A DNA stretch of 64,000 nt from Streptomyces chromofuscus (GCF_015160875.1 NZ_CP063374.1:3286001-3350000); one strand, 5' to 3'; positions 44,252 through 53,246 are shown, numbered from the stretch's first letter. Program-made: numbers and translations. Notes: generated by a model not told the origin, from the sequence alone.

Positions 44252-44832
44252 AGCGCGGCGGTGCGGCGACGCGAGCCACCACCCGGTGCCGCGTCGCCCG
44301 CCGCGACGCCCGTGCTGCGGTACGCCTTGACCGCCTTGCCGGCCGGGCGGCCCGCGCCCCGGCCGAGCCAGTCGACGCGTACCCACAGCAGCGCCTCCCC
44401 GGCCCGCTCGCGCCGCCCGAGCCAGGCCGCCTTCAGCCACAGCCCGGCACCGCACCCGGCGAGCAGCATGCCGCCCGCGGCGGGCACGGCGTAGGAGCTG
44501 CCCAGGGCCGCGAGGAAGGCGAGCAGCAGCCACCAGCCGTGCCCGCGCCGCCAGTTGCGCACGGTCACCGCGCGGTCCTGGAGCACGTCGTGCCTGGCGG
44601 CGCGGGCCGCGCCGCGGGCGAGGGCGGCGTACCGTCCGCGGCGTGCGTACGCCACCAGGGCCGCCGCCACGATGAACAGCACGGCCCCGGCCATGACGCC
44701 GATCCGGCGCCCCGTCAGTCCCGGCAGCAGCACGCCGATGCCGGCCGCGCACACACCCAGCCACCACAGCGGTGCGGCCCCGGCCCGTACGACGCAGGCC
44801 ACCCGAGCCAGCCCCTGTCCTCCGCGCGTCAC
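44245..44832 (-). CDS. Small integral membrane protein
   Basis: A 195-residue protein with about four hydrophobic segments: PLWWLGVCAAGIGVLLPGL, IGVMAGAVLFIVAAALVAYA, WWLLLAFLAALGSSYAVPAA and GGMLLAGCGAGLWLKAAWL. They are separated by Arg-rich loops, and a basic hydrophilic C-terminus follows. I do not recognise the family. GTG 44832 has GGGAGG seven nt upstream, a strong site. Convergent with the roadblock cluster and not obviously in an operon with the RpiR gene to its right. Confidence 0.72.
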   Translation of the reverse strand: MTRGGQGLARVACVVRAGAAPLWWLGVCAAGIGVLLPGLTGRRIGVMAGAVLFIVAAALVAYARRGRYAALARGAARAARHDVLQDRAVTVRNWRRGHGWWLLLAFLAALGSSYAVPAAGGMLLAGCGAGLWLKAAWLGRRERAGEALLWVRVDWLGRGAGRPAGKAVKAYRSTGVAAGDAAPGGGSRRRTAALV

Positions 44833-44997
44833 GTTCAGCCTCCCGTCTCGCGTCTCACGTCTCGCGTGTCACGTCTTCGAAGCGTCACAACCCCCGGACT
44901 CCTGAGGGGAACCTCAGGGTCTGGTTGCGTCAGGTTCTAGAACACGCACGCTAGCGAGGCAAGGTGAGACGAGTCTGAGAAGGCGCGGGCCGCCCGG

Positions 44998-45858
44998 TCA
45001 CTCCACGAACAGCCCCCGTGCCGCCGCGCGCGTGTCGAACTCCTCCAGCCGCGCCTGGGCGTCCGGCAGGTCGTCGCACATCGCCTCCAGCAGCACCCGC
45101 CCCAGCAGCATCGGCGCGCACGCGGTGTCGAAGGCGAGCCCGGTGCCGACGGCGGCGGGCAGCAGCAGGTCGGACACCTTGGCGACCGGCGCGAAGGCCG
45201 AGTCGGCGACGGTCACCACCGTCAGCCCGGCCTCCCGCGCGTACGCCAGCGTGTCCACGACCTCGCGCGGATGCCGGGGCAGGGCGAAGCACAGCAGCGC
45301 CGAGGCGCCCGCGCGCACGGCCGCGTCGATCCGGTCGTGGATCATCGTGCCGCCCTCGTTGAGCAGCCGTACGTCCGGATGGACCTTGGCGGCGAAGTAC
45401 GCGAAGCCGTACGCCTGGGAGGCCGCCGCCCTCAGGCCCAGCACCGGCAGCGGGCGCGAGGCGGCCAGCAGCCGCCCGGCCTCCTGTACCGGCCGGGGAT
45501 CGGCGAGCAGGTCGGCGAGGTGCCTCAGGTTCTCGATCTCGGCCTCGACGGCCTGCTGGTACTCGTTGTACGACGCCGTGCCGGCGGACTGCTCGGCGGG
45601 TGCGACCTCGCGCAGGTACCTGCGCAGGGCGGGGTAGCCGTCGAAGCCGAGGGCGACCGCGAAGCGGGTGACGGACGGCTGGCTGACCCCGGCGAGTTGG
45701 GCCAGCTCGACGCTGGACAGGAACGGCACGTCGGCGGCCCGCCGCACCATGCTGTGCGCGATGCGCCGCTGGGTCGGCGTGAGCCGGTGCCCCTCGAACA
45801 GCGCCTGCAGCCGTGCGGCAGGGCTGTCCGGCACACCCGTGTTCGTGTCACCGCTCAT
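44998..45858 (-). CDS. MurR/RpiR-family regulator with SIS domain
   Basis: A 286-residue transcription factor. The N-terminal helix-turn-helix region is TPTQRRIAHSMVRRAADVPF, then SVELAQLAGVSQPSVTRFAV. The C-terminal SIS (sugar isomerase) effector domain is at about 120-265 (VLGLRAAASQAYGFAYFAAK, ALLCFALPRHPREVVDTLAY). ATG 45858 behind GGGGGAG. It overlaps the stop of the ammonia-lyase-like gene by 4 bp, so both are translated together, and it probably controls that operon and the divergent ABC importer. RpiR ligands are usually phosphosugars, but relatives in amino-acid and betaine clusters are common enough to leave this open. Confidence 0.9.
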   Translation of the reverse strand: MSGDTNTGVPDSPAARLQALFEGHRLTPTQRRIAHSMVRRAADVPFLSSVELAQLAGVSQPSVTRFAVALGFDGYPALRRYLREVAPAEQSAGTASYNEYQQAVEAEIENLRHLADLLADPRPVQEAGRLLAASRPLPVLGLRAAASQAYGFAYFAAKVHPDVRLLNEGGTMIHDRIDAAVRAGASALLCFALPRHPREVVDTLAYAREAGLTVVTVADSAFAPVAKVSDLLLPAAVGTGLAFDTACAPMLLGRVLLEAMCDDLPDAQARLEEFDTRAAARGLFVE

Positions 45859-47366
45859 GACGTGCTCCCCCTCCAGATGTCCGTGAACCGGTCGAGCAGT
45901 TCGGCCGCCGCCGTCACGTCGCGGGTCAGCGGGCGGTCGGCCGGGTCCGCGTCCAGCACCGACTCGGCGAGCTCCAGTGCCCGGCCCGCCGGCAGGTCCG
46001 GCTCGGGGCGCAGGTCGCGCTGGCGCAACGCCCGGACCGCGGCGACGAGTTCGCAGCCGACGACGAGACGGTACGCGCCGCACGCGCGCAGCGTCTGGCG
46101 TGCGGCGAGCGAGGCGAAACTGGCCTGTTCCTCGACGCCCCGGGAGAGTACAGCGTGACCGAGCGACGCGGGCGCCGAGAAGGCCCGCAGATCACCGAGG
46201 GCGGCGCCGGCGGCGTACTCCAGGATCATCACGCCGGACGAGGCGGGCTCGTGGTCGGCGAGGAACGGGCGCAGGCGGGTGTAGGCGGGCTCGTTCAGCG
46301 TCGACAGCCGGGACGTCGACAGGCGGGCCACCTGCGTTATGGCCAGCCGGAAGTGGTCCAGGGCGAGCGCGAGCTGGGCCTGGTAGAAGCCGCCGTGGTG
46401 GTAGGCGGCCATGTCCTCCGGGGAGATCAGCGGGTTCTCGGCGGCCGCGTTGATCTCGACGGTGAGGACGTCCTCCAGGGCGTCGGCGGCGTCCTGCGCG
46501 GGGCCGTGGATCTGGGGCAGGCAGCGGAAGCCGTACGGGTCCTGGATCCGGCCGAGCGGGGGGTGCGGCCGGTCGGCGGCGCCGATCAGCCGGCGCATCC
46601 GGCGGGCGACGTCGGCGGTGCCCCGGTGCGGTCGGGCGGCGTGCACGGGGGCGGCGTACGCCTCGTGGGAGCCGTCGACGGCCAGCAGGGACAGGGCGGC
46701 GACGACCTGGGTGGCGGCGAGCAGGCCGCGCAGTTCGTGCAGGGCAAGCGCGGACTGGCCGAGGGTGAGGGCGTTGCTGCTGATCAGCGCCAGCGCGTCG
46801 TTGTTGTCCAGCGGCTGCGCCTCGGGCGCACCCGCTCCCCGCCAGGGGTGCTCTCCCGCCAGCGCCAGCCCCACCTGGGCGAGTGCGGCGATGTCGCCGG
46901 TGCCGACCGAGCCGAACTCGTTCACCACCGGGTGCGCGCCGGTCTCCAGCGCCTCGCACAGCGCGGTGACGACGGACGGTCTGAGCCCGGCGCCGCCCGC
47001 CAGCAGCTGGTTGGCCCGGACGGCGAGCATCGCCCGCACCTGCCGCGCGGGCAGTTCCTCGCCGATCGCGCCGGCGTGACTGCGCAGCAGCCGCAGCCCG
47101 TGCGCGGCGGCAGCCTCGGTGGGAACATTCTCGTTCCGGTTGGCGCCGACCCCGGTGGAGCGGCCGTACACGCGTCCGGTCGCGGCGATCATGCGGGCGG
47201 CGTTCCAGGACTCCTCCGCGCGCTTCATGGCCTCGGTCCCCGGCACCGGCCGCGCGGCCCCGTCGGCGAGCCGGACGACGTCGGTGACGCCCGTCCCGCG
47301 TCCGTCCAGCACCACGAGGGCGGTCAACGCATCCTCCGGGGCGTCCACAATGCGAGACGACATCAT
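45855..47366 (-). CDS. Aromatic amino acid (histidine) ammonia-lyase homologue with altered MIO motif
   Basis: A 503-residue member of the HAL/PAL family. The catalytic Tyr67 lies in VYGRSTGVGANRNEN. SSNALTLGQSALALHEL, RIQDPYGFRCLPQIHGPAQD (Tyr and Arg of the active site), INAAAENPLIS and SRGVEEQASFASLAA are all in place. The prosthetic-group segment, normally GSVGASGD, reads GSVGTGD (Gly155-Thr156-Gly157), one residue shorter and without the Ala-Ser-Gly triad that makes MIO. ATG 47366 has GAGGAGGG upstream. Coupled to an RpiR regulator and divergent from a betaine-type ABC importer, away from hutU. An elimination on a histidine betaine such as ergothioneine is my leading guess. Confidence 0.85.
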   Translation of the reverse strand: MMSSRIVDAPEDALTALVVLDGRGTGVTDVVRLADGAARPVPGTEAMKRAEESWNAARMIAATGRVYGRSTGVGANRNENVPTEAAAAHGLRLLRSHAGAIGEELPARQVRAMLAVRANQLLAGGAGLRPSVVTALCEALETGAHPVVNEFGSVGTGDIAALAQVGLALAGEHPWRGAGAPEAQPLDNNDALALISSNALTLGQSALALHELRGLLAATQVVAALSLLAVDGSHEAYAAPVHAARPHRGTADVARRMRRLIGAADRPHPPLGRIQDPYGFRCLPQIHGPAQDAADALEDVLTVEINAAAENPLISPEDMAAYHHGGFYQAQLALALDHFRLAITQVARLSTSRLSTLNEPAYTRLRPFLADHEPASSGVMILEYAAGAALGDLRAFSAPASLGHAVLSRGVEEQASFASLAARQTLRACGAYRLVVGCELVAAVRALRQRDLRPEPDLPAGRALELAESVLDADPADRPLTRDVTAAAELLDRFTDIWRGSTS

Positions 47367-47505
47367 GCGCAAACCCTCCTCAACCCGGACATCGGTTCTT
47401 GCCTGCCGGTCACCCGTCACCACGGATTAACGCCGGAGCATTGACAACCTATTCAGACACCAAGAACTCTGCATGACGTTATACAGGCCGGGCAAGGGAC
47501 ATCTC

Positions 47506-48537
47506 ATGATCCAGTTCGACGCGGTCCACAAGCGCTTCGCCAACGGCACCACCGCAGTCCACGACCTCACCCTCCGCATGCCGGAAGGCGGCGTGACCGT
47601 CCTCGTCGGATCCTCCGGTTGTGGCAAGACAACCACCTTGAGGATGATCAACCGGATGGTCGAACCGACCTCCGGCACCATCCGGGTCGGCGGCAAGGAC
47701 GTCCAGCAGCAGGACGCGGCCGAACTGCGCCGCTCCATCGGATACGTCATCCAGCAGTCGGGCCTGTTCCCGCACCGCACCGTGCTGGACAACATCGCCA
47801 CCGTCCCGCTGCTGCTCGGCTGGGGCCGGCGCAAGGCCCGTGCGAAGGCGGCCGAGCTGCTTCAGACCGTCGGCCTGCCCGCCGAGACCGGCCGCCGCTA
47901 CCCCCACCAGCTCTCCGGCGGCCAGCAGCAGCGTGTCGGCGTCGCCCGCGCGCTCGCCGCGGACCCGCCGGTGCTGCTCATGGACGAGCCGTTCGGCGCG
48001 GTCGACCCGGTGGTCCGCAACCAGCTCCAGCAGGAACTGCTGCGCCTGCAGAAGGAGTTGAACAAGACCATCGTCTTCGTCACCCACGACATCGACGAGG
48101 CCGTCCGCCTGGGCGACCGGATCGCGATCTTCCGAACCGGCGGCCACCTCGTGCAGTGCGCCCCGCCCGCCGAGATCCTCGCCCGCCCCGCCGACGACTT
48201 CGTGGCGGACTTCCTCGGCGCCGAGCGCGGCCTGAAACTGCTCTCGCTCAGGACCCTCGCGGCCGTCCCGCAGGGCCCGGCACCGGAGGGCGGCGTCTGG
48301 ACCCTCGCCCTCGACGAGGCACGCAGGCCGCTGCACTGGGCCGCGGACGACACCACGATCCCCGTACGGCCGCTCAAGGACGGCGACTCCCTGCTGTCCG
48401 CGCTCAACGAGTCGGTCGCCTCCCCCACCGGCCTCGTCGCCCGCGTCGACGCGGACGGCGTCCTCACCGGCGTCACGTCCCGCGACGACATCCACGAGCA
48501 CGCGAACCGGGCCCAAGGCGAGGTGCTGGCCGCATGA
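47506..48537 (+). CDS. Betaine-type ABC importer, ATP-binding subunit with CBS-like C-terminus
   Basis: A 343-residue ATPase of the ProV/OpuCA group. Walker A VGSSGCGKTT, Q-loop YVIQQSGLFPH, signature LSGGQQQRV, Walker B VLLMDEPFGAVD, switch FVTHDIDEA. The last 100 residues (SLRTLAAVPQGPAPEG to DGVLTGVTSRDDIHE) end in a regulatory CBS-like segment. ATG 47506 with AAGGGAC upstream; an ATG at 47473 lacks a Shine-Dalgarno. First gene of ATPase-permease-permease-binding protein, start-stop overlap of 4 bp with the next. Divergent from the ammonia-lyase-like gene. Confidence 0.92.
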   Translation: MIQFDAVHKRFANGTTAVHDLTLRMPEGGVTVLVGSSGCGKTTTLRMINRMVEPTSGTIRVGGKDVQQQDAAELRRSIGYVIQQSGLFPHRTVLDNIATVPLLLGWGRRKARAKAAELLQTVGLPAETGRRYPHQLSGGQQQRVGVARALAADPPVLLMDEPFGAVDPVVRNQLQQELLRLQKELNKTIVFVTHDIDEAVRLGDRIAIFRTGGHLVQCAPPAEILARPADDFVADFLGAERGLKLLSLRTLAAVPQGPAPEGGVWTLALDEARRPLHWAADDTTIPVRPLKDGDSLLSALNESVASPTGLVARVDADGVLTGVTSRDDIHEHANRAQGEVLAA

Positions 48538-49175
48538 GCATCGACTGGTCGTGGATGTCCGACCACACCGACGACCTCACCGCCCTGACCGTCTCCCACC
48601 TCCAGGCGGCCCTCTCGGCGGTCCTGTTCGGCCTGCTGATCTCACTTCCGCTGGCCGTCGTGGCCCACCGGATCCGGCCCCTGCGCGGCTTTCTGCTCGG
48701 CATGTCGAACGTGCTGTTCACCATCCCCTCGATCGCGGTCTTCGTGCTGCTGCTCCCGGTCAGCGGCCTCACCCGCACCACCACCGTCATCGGCCTGACG
48801 ATCTACACCCTGGTCGTCCTGCTCCGGAACACGGTCGAGGGCCTGGACTCGGTCCCGACCAAGACCAAGGAGGCGGCGCGGGCGATGGGCACCCGTCCGT
48901 TGCGCACCCTCCTCACGGTCGAGCTCCCGCTGGCCCTGCCCGTGATCATGGCGGGCGTCCGCATCGCCACGGTCATGTCCATCTCCCTGGTGTCGGTCGC
49001 CACCTACATCGGCGACGGCGGCCTCGGCCAGCTCTTCACCGACGGCTTCCAGCGCAACTTCCCGACCCCCGTGATCGCCGGCGTGGCCCTCACGCTGCTG
49101 CTCGCGGTGGTCGCGGACGCGCTGCTGGTCGCCGTCCAGTACGTACTCACCCCATGGACGAGGCGGCGAGCCTGA
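48534..49175 (+). CDS. Betaine-type ABC importer, permease subunit 1
   Basis: A 213-residue OpuCB/ProW-like inner membrane protein with five or so helices (LFGLLISLPLAVVAHRI, LFTIPSIAVFVLLLPV, TLLLAVVADALLVAVQYVL). The EAA loop that contacts the ATPase reads TKEAARAMGTRPLRTLLTVE. ATG 48534 overlaps the ATPase stop by 4 bp. It works with a second permease 1 bp downstream and a lipoprotein binding protein to import a quaternary-amine type substrate. Confidence 0.92.
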   Translation: MSIDWSWMSDHTDDLTALTVSHLQAALSAVLFGLLISLPLAVVAHRIRPLRGFLLGMSNVLFTIPSIAVFVLLLPVSGLTRTTTVIGLTIYTLVVLLRNTVEGLDSVPTKTKEAARAMGTRPLRTLLTVELPLALPVIMAGVRIATVMSISLVSVATYIGDGGLGQLFTDGFQRNFPTPVIAGVALTLLLAVVADALLVAVQYVLTPWTRRRA

Positions 49176-49176
49176 G

Positions 49177-49839
49177 ATGTACGAACTCTTCACCGACCTC
49201 GGCTCCTGGCTGACCAGCGGCGAGCAGTGGTCCGGCCCGGACGGCATCGCCCACCGCCTCGCCGAGCACCTCCAGTACTCGCTCCTGGCCACCCTCGTCG
49301 CCGCCGCGATCGGCCTCCCGCTGGGCCTGCTCATCGGCCACACCGGCCGGGGCGCCTTCCTCGCCATCAACCTGGCGTCCTTCGGCCGCGCCCTGCCCAC
49401 CGTCGGCCTGGTCGTGCTGGTCTTCCTGGCCAGCGGCCTGTCCATGTGGCCGGTCTACGTCGCCCTGGTCGCCCTCGCGGTCCCGGCGATCGTCACCAAC
49501 ACCTACGCCGGAATGAGGGCGGTGGATCCGGACGTCCGCGACGCCGCCCGCGGCCAGGGCATGCGCGGCCACCAGGTGCTGCTCCAGGTCGAGCTGCCGC
49601 TGGCCCTCCCCCTGATCATGACCGGCCTGCGCCTGGCCCTGATCCAGGTAGTGGCCACGGCGACCATCGCCGCGTACGTCTCCTTCGGCGGCCTCGGCCG
49701 GTACGTCTTCGACGGCCTGGCCCAGCGCGACCTCGTGCAGGTGCTCGGGGGCGCGGTGCTGGTCGCCCTGGTCGCCGTCGCCCTCGACCTCGCCCTGTCC
49801 GCCCTCCAGCGCGCCCTCTTCCGACACCGCACCGCTTAG
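49177..49839 (+). CDS. Betaine-type ABC importer, permease subunit 2
   Basis: A 220-residue permease paralogous to the one upstream, with helices LLATLVAAAIGLPLGLLIG, LPTVGLVVLVFLASGLSMW and VLGGAVLVALVAVALDLAL. The EAA motif is VRDAARGQGMRGHQVLLQVE. ATG 49177 follows the previous stop by a single base. Two different permeases plus a separate binding lipoprotein is the OpuC-type arrangement. The substrate-binding lipoprotein gene follows after 11 bp. Confidence 0.92.
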   Translation: MYELFTDLGSWLTSGEQWSGPDGIAHRLAEHLQYSLLATLVAAAIGLPLGLLIGHTGRGAFLAINLASFGRALPTVGLVVLVFLASGLSMWPVYVALVALAVPAIVTNTYAGMRAVDPDVRDAARGQGMRGHQVLLQVELPLALPLIMTGLRLALIQVVATATIAAYVSFGGLGRYVFDGLAQRDLVQVLGGAVLVALVAVALDLALSALQRALFRHRTA

Positions 49840-49850
49840 GGACCCCTGAC

Positions 49851-50792
49851 ATGAACCGTCGTACGCTCCTCGGCGGCCTGTTCGCAGCAGGCTCCGTCAC
49901 CGTCCTCTCCGCCTGCTCCAGCGGCATCACCTCCCTCGAAGGCGAGGGCGGCGCCGCGGGCTCGGGAGGCGGCTCCAGCAAGGGCGGCCTGACCATCGGC
50001 ACCGCCAACTTCACCGAGAACCAGGTGCTGGGATTCCTGTACGCGGCGGTGCTCACCGCGGCAGGCGTCAAGGTCACCGTGCGCCCCAACCTGGGCACCC
50101 GCGAGATCCTCGTCCCCGCCCTGCGCGGCGGCGACATCGACCTGCTGCCCGAGTACCAGGGCGCTCTCCTGCACTACGTCGATCCCAAGGCGACGGCGAC
50201 CGAGGAGGGCGAGATGCAGAACGCCCTCACGATGGCCCTCCCGGCCGGGCTCCAGGTGCTGCCGTACGGCATGGCGGAGGACTCCGACGCCTTCGCGGTG
50301 ACCCGGGAGACGGCCGAGAAGTACGGACTGGCCTCCCTGGCCGACCTGAGGAAGCAGAACCGCAAGCTGGTCATCGGCGCGGCACCGGAGGTGAAGAAGC
50401 GCCAGGTCGGCGTCGTCGGCCTCAAGGACGTCTACGGCGTCGAGTTCAAGGAGTTCAAGTCGCTCGACTCCTCCGGACCGCTGGTCAAGGGCGCCCTGAA
50501 GAAGGGCGACGTCGACGTGGCCAACCTCTTCACCACCGACACCGACATCAAGGAGAACGGCTGGGTGGTCCTGACCGACCCCAAGAACCTGATACCCGGC
50601 CAGCACGTCGTCCCCCTCATCGCCGACCGCAAGGCCGACGCCACGGTCCGCAAGGCGCTCGCCGAACTCGGCAACGTCCTCACCACGGCCGACCTCACCG
50701 AGCTCAACCGCCTGGTCGACAAGGACAAGAAGGACCCCCAGGACGTGGCCGACGACTACGCCGCCCGCAAGGGCCTGACGGCCACCGGCTGA
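49851..50792 (+). CDS. Betaine-type ABC importer, substrate-binding lipoprotein
   Basis: A 313-residue OpuCC/ProX-like (QAT family) binding protein. The signal peptide MNRRTLLGGLFAAGSVTVLS ends in lipobox LSAC, so Cys22 becomes lipid-anchored outside the membrane. A Gly/Ser linker is followed by LTIGTANFTENQVLGFLYAA, RGGDIDLLPEYQGALLHYVD and DVANLFTTDTDIKENGWVVL, typical for the group. The N-terminal RR could allow Tat export. Ligand not assignable from sequence: choline, glycine betaine, carnitine and ergothioneine are all handled by relatives. Last gene of the importer operon. Confidence 0.9.
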   Translation: MNRRTLLGGLFAAGSVTVLSACSSGITSLEGEGGAAGSGGGSSKGGLTIGTANFTENQVLGFLYAAVLTAAGVKVTVRPNLGTREILVPALRGGDIDLLPEYQGALLHYVDPKATATEEGEMQNALTMALPAGLQVLPYGMAEDSDAFAVTRETAEKYGLASLADLRKQNRKLVIGAAPEVKKRQVGVVGLKDVYGVEFKEFKSLDSSGPLVKGALKKGDVDVANLFTTDTDIKENGWVVLTDPKNLIPGQHVVPLIADRKADATVRKALAELGNVLTTADLTELNRLVDKDKKDPQDVADDYAARKGLTATG

Positions 50793-50857
50793 CCCCGCCG
50801 ACGACAGGGGGGCTAACCCCAGTGCGGCCGGTGTCCGCGCTCCCTACCGTGAAGCGC

Positions 50858-51295
50858 ATGAGCGGAATGGACGCGCGGGACACCGAGCTGAAGAAGGAAC
50901 TCGACGCCACCCTGCAGGCCCGCAGGGAACTGGGCGAGGAGTACGACTCCGCGCTGGTCGACTCGTTCCTGGAGAAGGTCGAGCAGCGCATCGACGGGGC
51001 CGTGGAGCGCCGGGTGCGGCGCCAGCTGGCCGAGCAGCAGATGGTGGCGGCCCGGGACTCGCGGTCACCGAGGCCGACGGACTCCTGGGGCGAGCGCTTC
51101 GGCTTCGGCATCGTCTCGCTGGTGCTGGCGGTGCCGCTGTCCGCGATCGGCGGCGGCGTGGCCGACCTGCCCGGCCTGCTCGTCGCCTGGGCCGGCATCG
51201 TCGGCGTCAACGCCTTCCAGGCGGCCCGCCTCAACCCGAACCTCTTCGGCGGACGACGCCGCACATCGGCACAGGACAGCGACTGGGAGGACTGA
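50858..51295 (+). CDS. Small conserved membrane protein
   Basis: A 145-residue protein. Residues 1-65 form a charged, probably coiled-coil helix (DTELKKELDATLQARRELGE, FLEKVEQRIDGAVERRVRRQ). Two hydrophobic segments follow (FGFGIVSLVLAVPLSAIGGG, GLLVAWAGIVGVNAF), and a short basic/acidic C-terminus. I do not recognise a named family; the organisation resembles small actinobacterial membrane proteins of unknown role. ATG 50858, weak ribosome site (GAAG). It stands alone after the importer operon, separated by a 65-bp gap. Confidence 0.72.
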   Translation: MSGMDARDTELKKELDATLQARRELGEEYDSALVDSFLEKVEQRIDGAVERRVRRQLAEQQMVAARDSRSPRPTDSWGERFGFGIVSLVLAVPLSAIGGGVADLPGLLVAWAGIVGVNAFQAARLNPNLFGGRRRTSAQDSDWED

Positions 51296-51709
51296 GCCCG
51301 GGGACGCGCGACACCCCGGCGAGACGCCGGGAGGACCGACCGCGAGGGCGGCGGGACCGTCGAGAAGACCCCGCGCGGAGAAGATGTGCGCGGGGACCGC
51401 CGCACCCCCGTTGCCGGGGGGCGGGACGACGGCGGTCCCCGCGAGGGACGCGGGCCGGGTCAGGCCGGGCTTGCGCGTCCGTGGCGTCCGTGGAGGTCCG
51501 GGAGCCGCTCCGGAGGTTCCTTGGCGCCTTACGGGCCGGCCCGGGCGGGGAGCCGCTCCCGCCCTGCCGACACCCACCAATGTGCCGGACCCGTGTTAAG
51601 CGGGTGCTGCGCGGACGTGACGCGCTCGTACCACTTCCGAGAAGACCAACACTCGTGCCGGCCACCGCACGTCGGCCGCCCGCACGGCCCGTTCACCGCA
51701 GGTTCGCCG
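51296..51709. other. Convergent intergenic region with two small hairpins
   Basis: 414 bp between convergent genes. Hairpins CCCGGCG-AGA-CGCCGGG (51315-51331) and CCCCGCGC / GCGCGGGG (51369-51395, 11-nt loop) could terminate the membrane-protein transcript. The rest holds no gene I can support: open frames there lack start signals and give Arg/Pro-rich products. Confidence 0.5.
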
Positions 51710-53098
51710 CTACTTCGCGGTCTTGGCCAGGAAGGCCAGCAGGTCCTGCCGGCTGACCACACCGGTCGGCTTGCCCTCCACGAGGACGATCGCCGCGTCC
51801 GCCGAACCGAGCACGGACATCAGGTCCCCGACCGGCTCGCCGGAGCCGACCTGCGGCAGCGGCGCCGACATGTGCTTCTCCAGCGGGTCGTCGAGGGAGG
51901 CGCTCTTGGTGAACAGCGCGTCCAGCAGTTCCCGTTCGACGACCGAGCCCACGACCTCGGCCGCCATCACGTCCGGGTGACCGGCGCCCGGCTTGACGAT
52001 CGGCATCTGCGAGACGCCGTACTCGCGCAGCACCTCGATGGCCTGACCGACCGTCTCGTCCGGGTGCATGTGGACCAGGGACGGCATGGCGCCGCCCTCC
52101 TTGTCGCTCAGCACGTCGCCGACGCGGGCGCTCGGGCCGGCGTCCTCCAGGAAGCCGTAGTCGGCCATCCACTCGTCGTTGAAGATCTTGCTCAGGTAGC
52201 CGCGCCCGCTGTCCGGCAACAGGACGACCACGACGTCGTCGGGGCCGAGCCGCTCGGCGACCCGCAGCGCGGCGACCACGGCCATGCCGCACGAGCCGCC
52301 GACCAGCAGGCCCTCCTCCTTGGCGAGGCGCCGGGTCATCTGGAAGGAGTCCTTGTCGGACACGGCGACGATCTCGTCGGCGACGGTGCGGTCGTACGCC
52401 GTCGGCCAGAAGTCCTCACCGACGCCCTCGACGAGGTACGGCCGCCCGGACCCGCCCGAGTACACGGAGCCCTCGGGGTCGGCGCCGACGACCTTGACCC
52501 GGCCGTCGCTGGCCTCCTTGAGGTACCGCCCGGTCCCGGAGATGGTGCCGCCGGTGCCGACGCCGGCCACGAAGTGGGTGATCCTCCCCTCCGTCTGCTC
52601 CCACAGCTCGGGGCCGGTCGAGTGGTAGTGGGACAGCGGGTTGTTCGGGTTGGAGTACTGGTCGGGCTTCCAGGCGCCCGGCGTCTCACGCACCAGCCGG
52701 TCGGAGACGTTGTAGTACGAGTCCGGGTGCTCGGGTGCGACGGCCGTCGGGCAGACCACGACCTCGGCGCCGTACGCCCGCAGCACGTTGATCTTGTCCG
52801 TGGACACCTTGTCCGGGCACACGAAGATGCACTTGTACCCCTTCTGCTGCGCCACGATCGCCAGCCCCACCCCCGTGTTGCCGCTGGTCGGCTCCACGAT
52901 CGTGCCGCCGGGCTTGAGCGCGCCGCTCTCCTCCGCCGCCTCGATCATGCGCAGCGCGATGCGGTCCTTCACGGAACCGCCGGGGTTGAAGTACTCGACC
53001 TTGGCCAGGACGGTCGCCCGGATGCCTTCGGTCACGTTGTTGAGCCTCACCAGCGGGGTGTTGCCGACGAGACTGATCATCGAGTCGTGGAACTGCAC
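51710..53098 (-). CDS. cbs: Cystathionine beta-synthase
   Basis: A 462-residue PLP enzyme of transsulfuration, condensing serine and homocysteine to cystathionine. The PLP Lys is Lys44 in NPGGSVKDRIALRM. PTSGNTGVGLAI and GVGTGGTISGTGRYLKE bind the cofactor phosphate. A C-terminal pair of CBS regulatory domains starts near residue 335 (LVHMHPDETVGQAIEVLREY, DLMSVLGSADAAIVLVEGKP). Length and the CBS pair argue for cystathionine beta-synthase rather than cysteine synthase. GTG 53098 has GGAG seven nt upstream. It is divergent from the SGNH hydrolase gene. Confidence 0.93.
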   Translation of the reverse strand: MQFHDSMISLVGNTPLVRLNNVTEGIRATVLAKVEYFNPGGSVKDRIALRMIEAAEESGALKPGGTIVEPTSGNTGVGLAIVAQQKGYKCIFVCPDKVSTDKINVLRAYGAEVVVCPTAVAPEHPDSYYNVSDRLVRETPGAWKPDQYSNPNNPLSHYHSTGPELWEQTEGRITHFVAGVGTGGTISGTGRYLKEASDGRVKVVGADPEGSVYSGGSGRPYLVEGVGEDFWPTAYDRTVADEIVAVSDKDSFQMTRRLAKEEGLLVGGSCGMAVVAALRVAERLGPDDVVVVLLPDSGRGYLSKIFNDEWMADYGFLEDAGPSARVGDVLSDKEGGAMPSLVHMHPDETVGQAIEVLREYGVSQMPIVKPGAGHPDVMAAEVVGSVVERELLDALFTKSASLDDPLEKHMSAPLPQVGSGEPVGDLMSVLGSADAAIVLVEGKPTGVVSRQDLLAFLAKTAK

Positions 53099-53246
53099 CG
53101 TTGTCTCCGGATGCCGCAGAAGTAGTGGTCGGGGTGATGCCGCCAGCCTAGGGCCTGCCACCGGCGTTCACGCGCCGTTGAGATTGGCGGGGGCTCGCTT
53201 CGGGGCAAGGAGTGGATGTACGGGTGCGAGGAGGTGTCGGCGACGC

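Noticed and set aside
47441..47484. TTGACA and TTATAC as a promoter before the betaine importer
   Set aside because: The hexamers are 32 bp apart, too far for a normal sigma-70-type promoter, and no better -10 box is visible at 16-19 bp.
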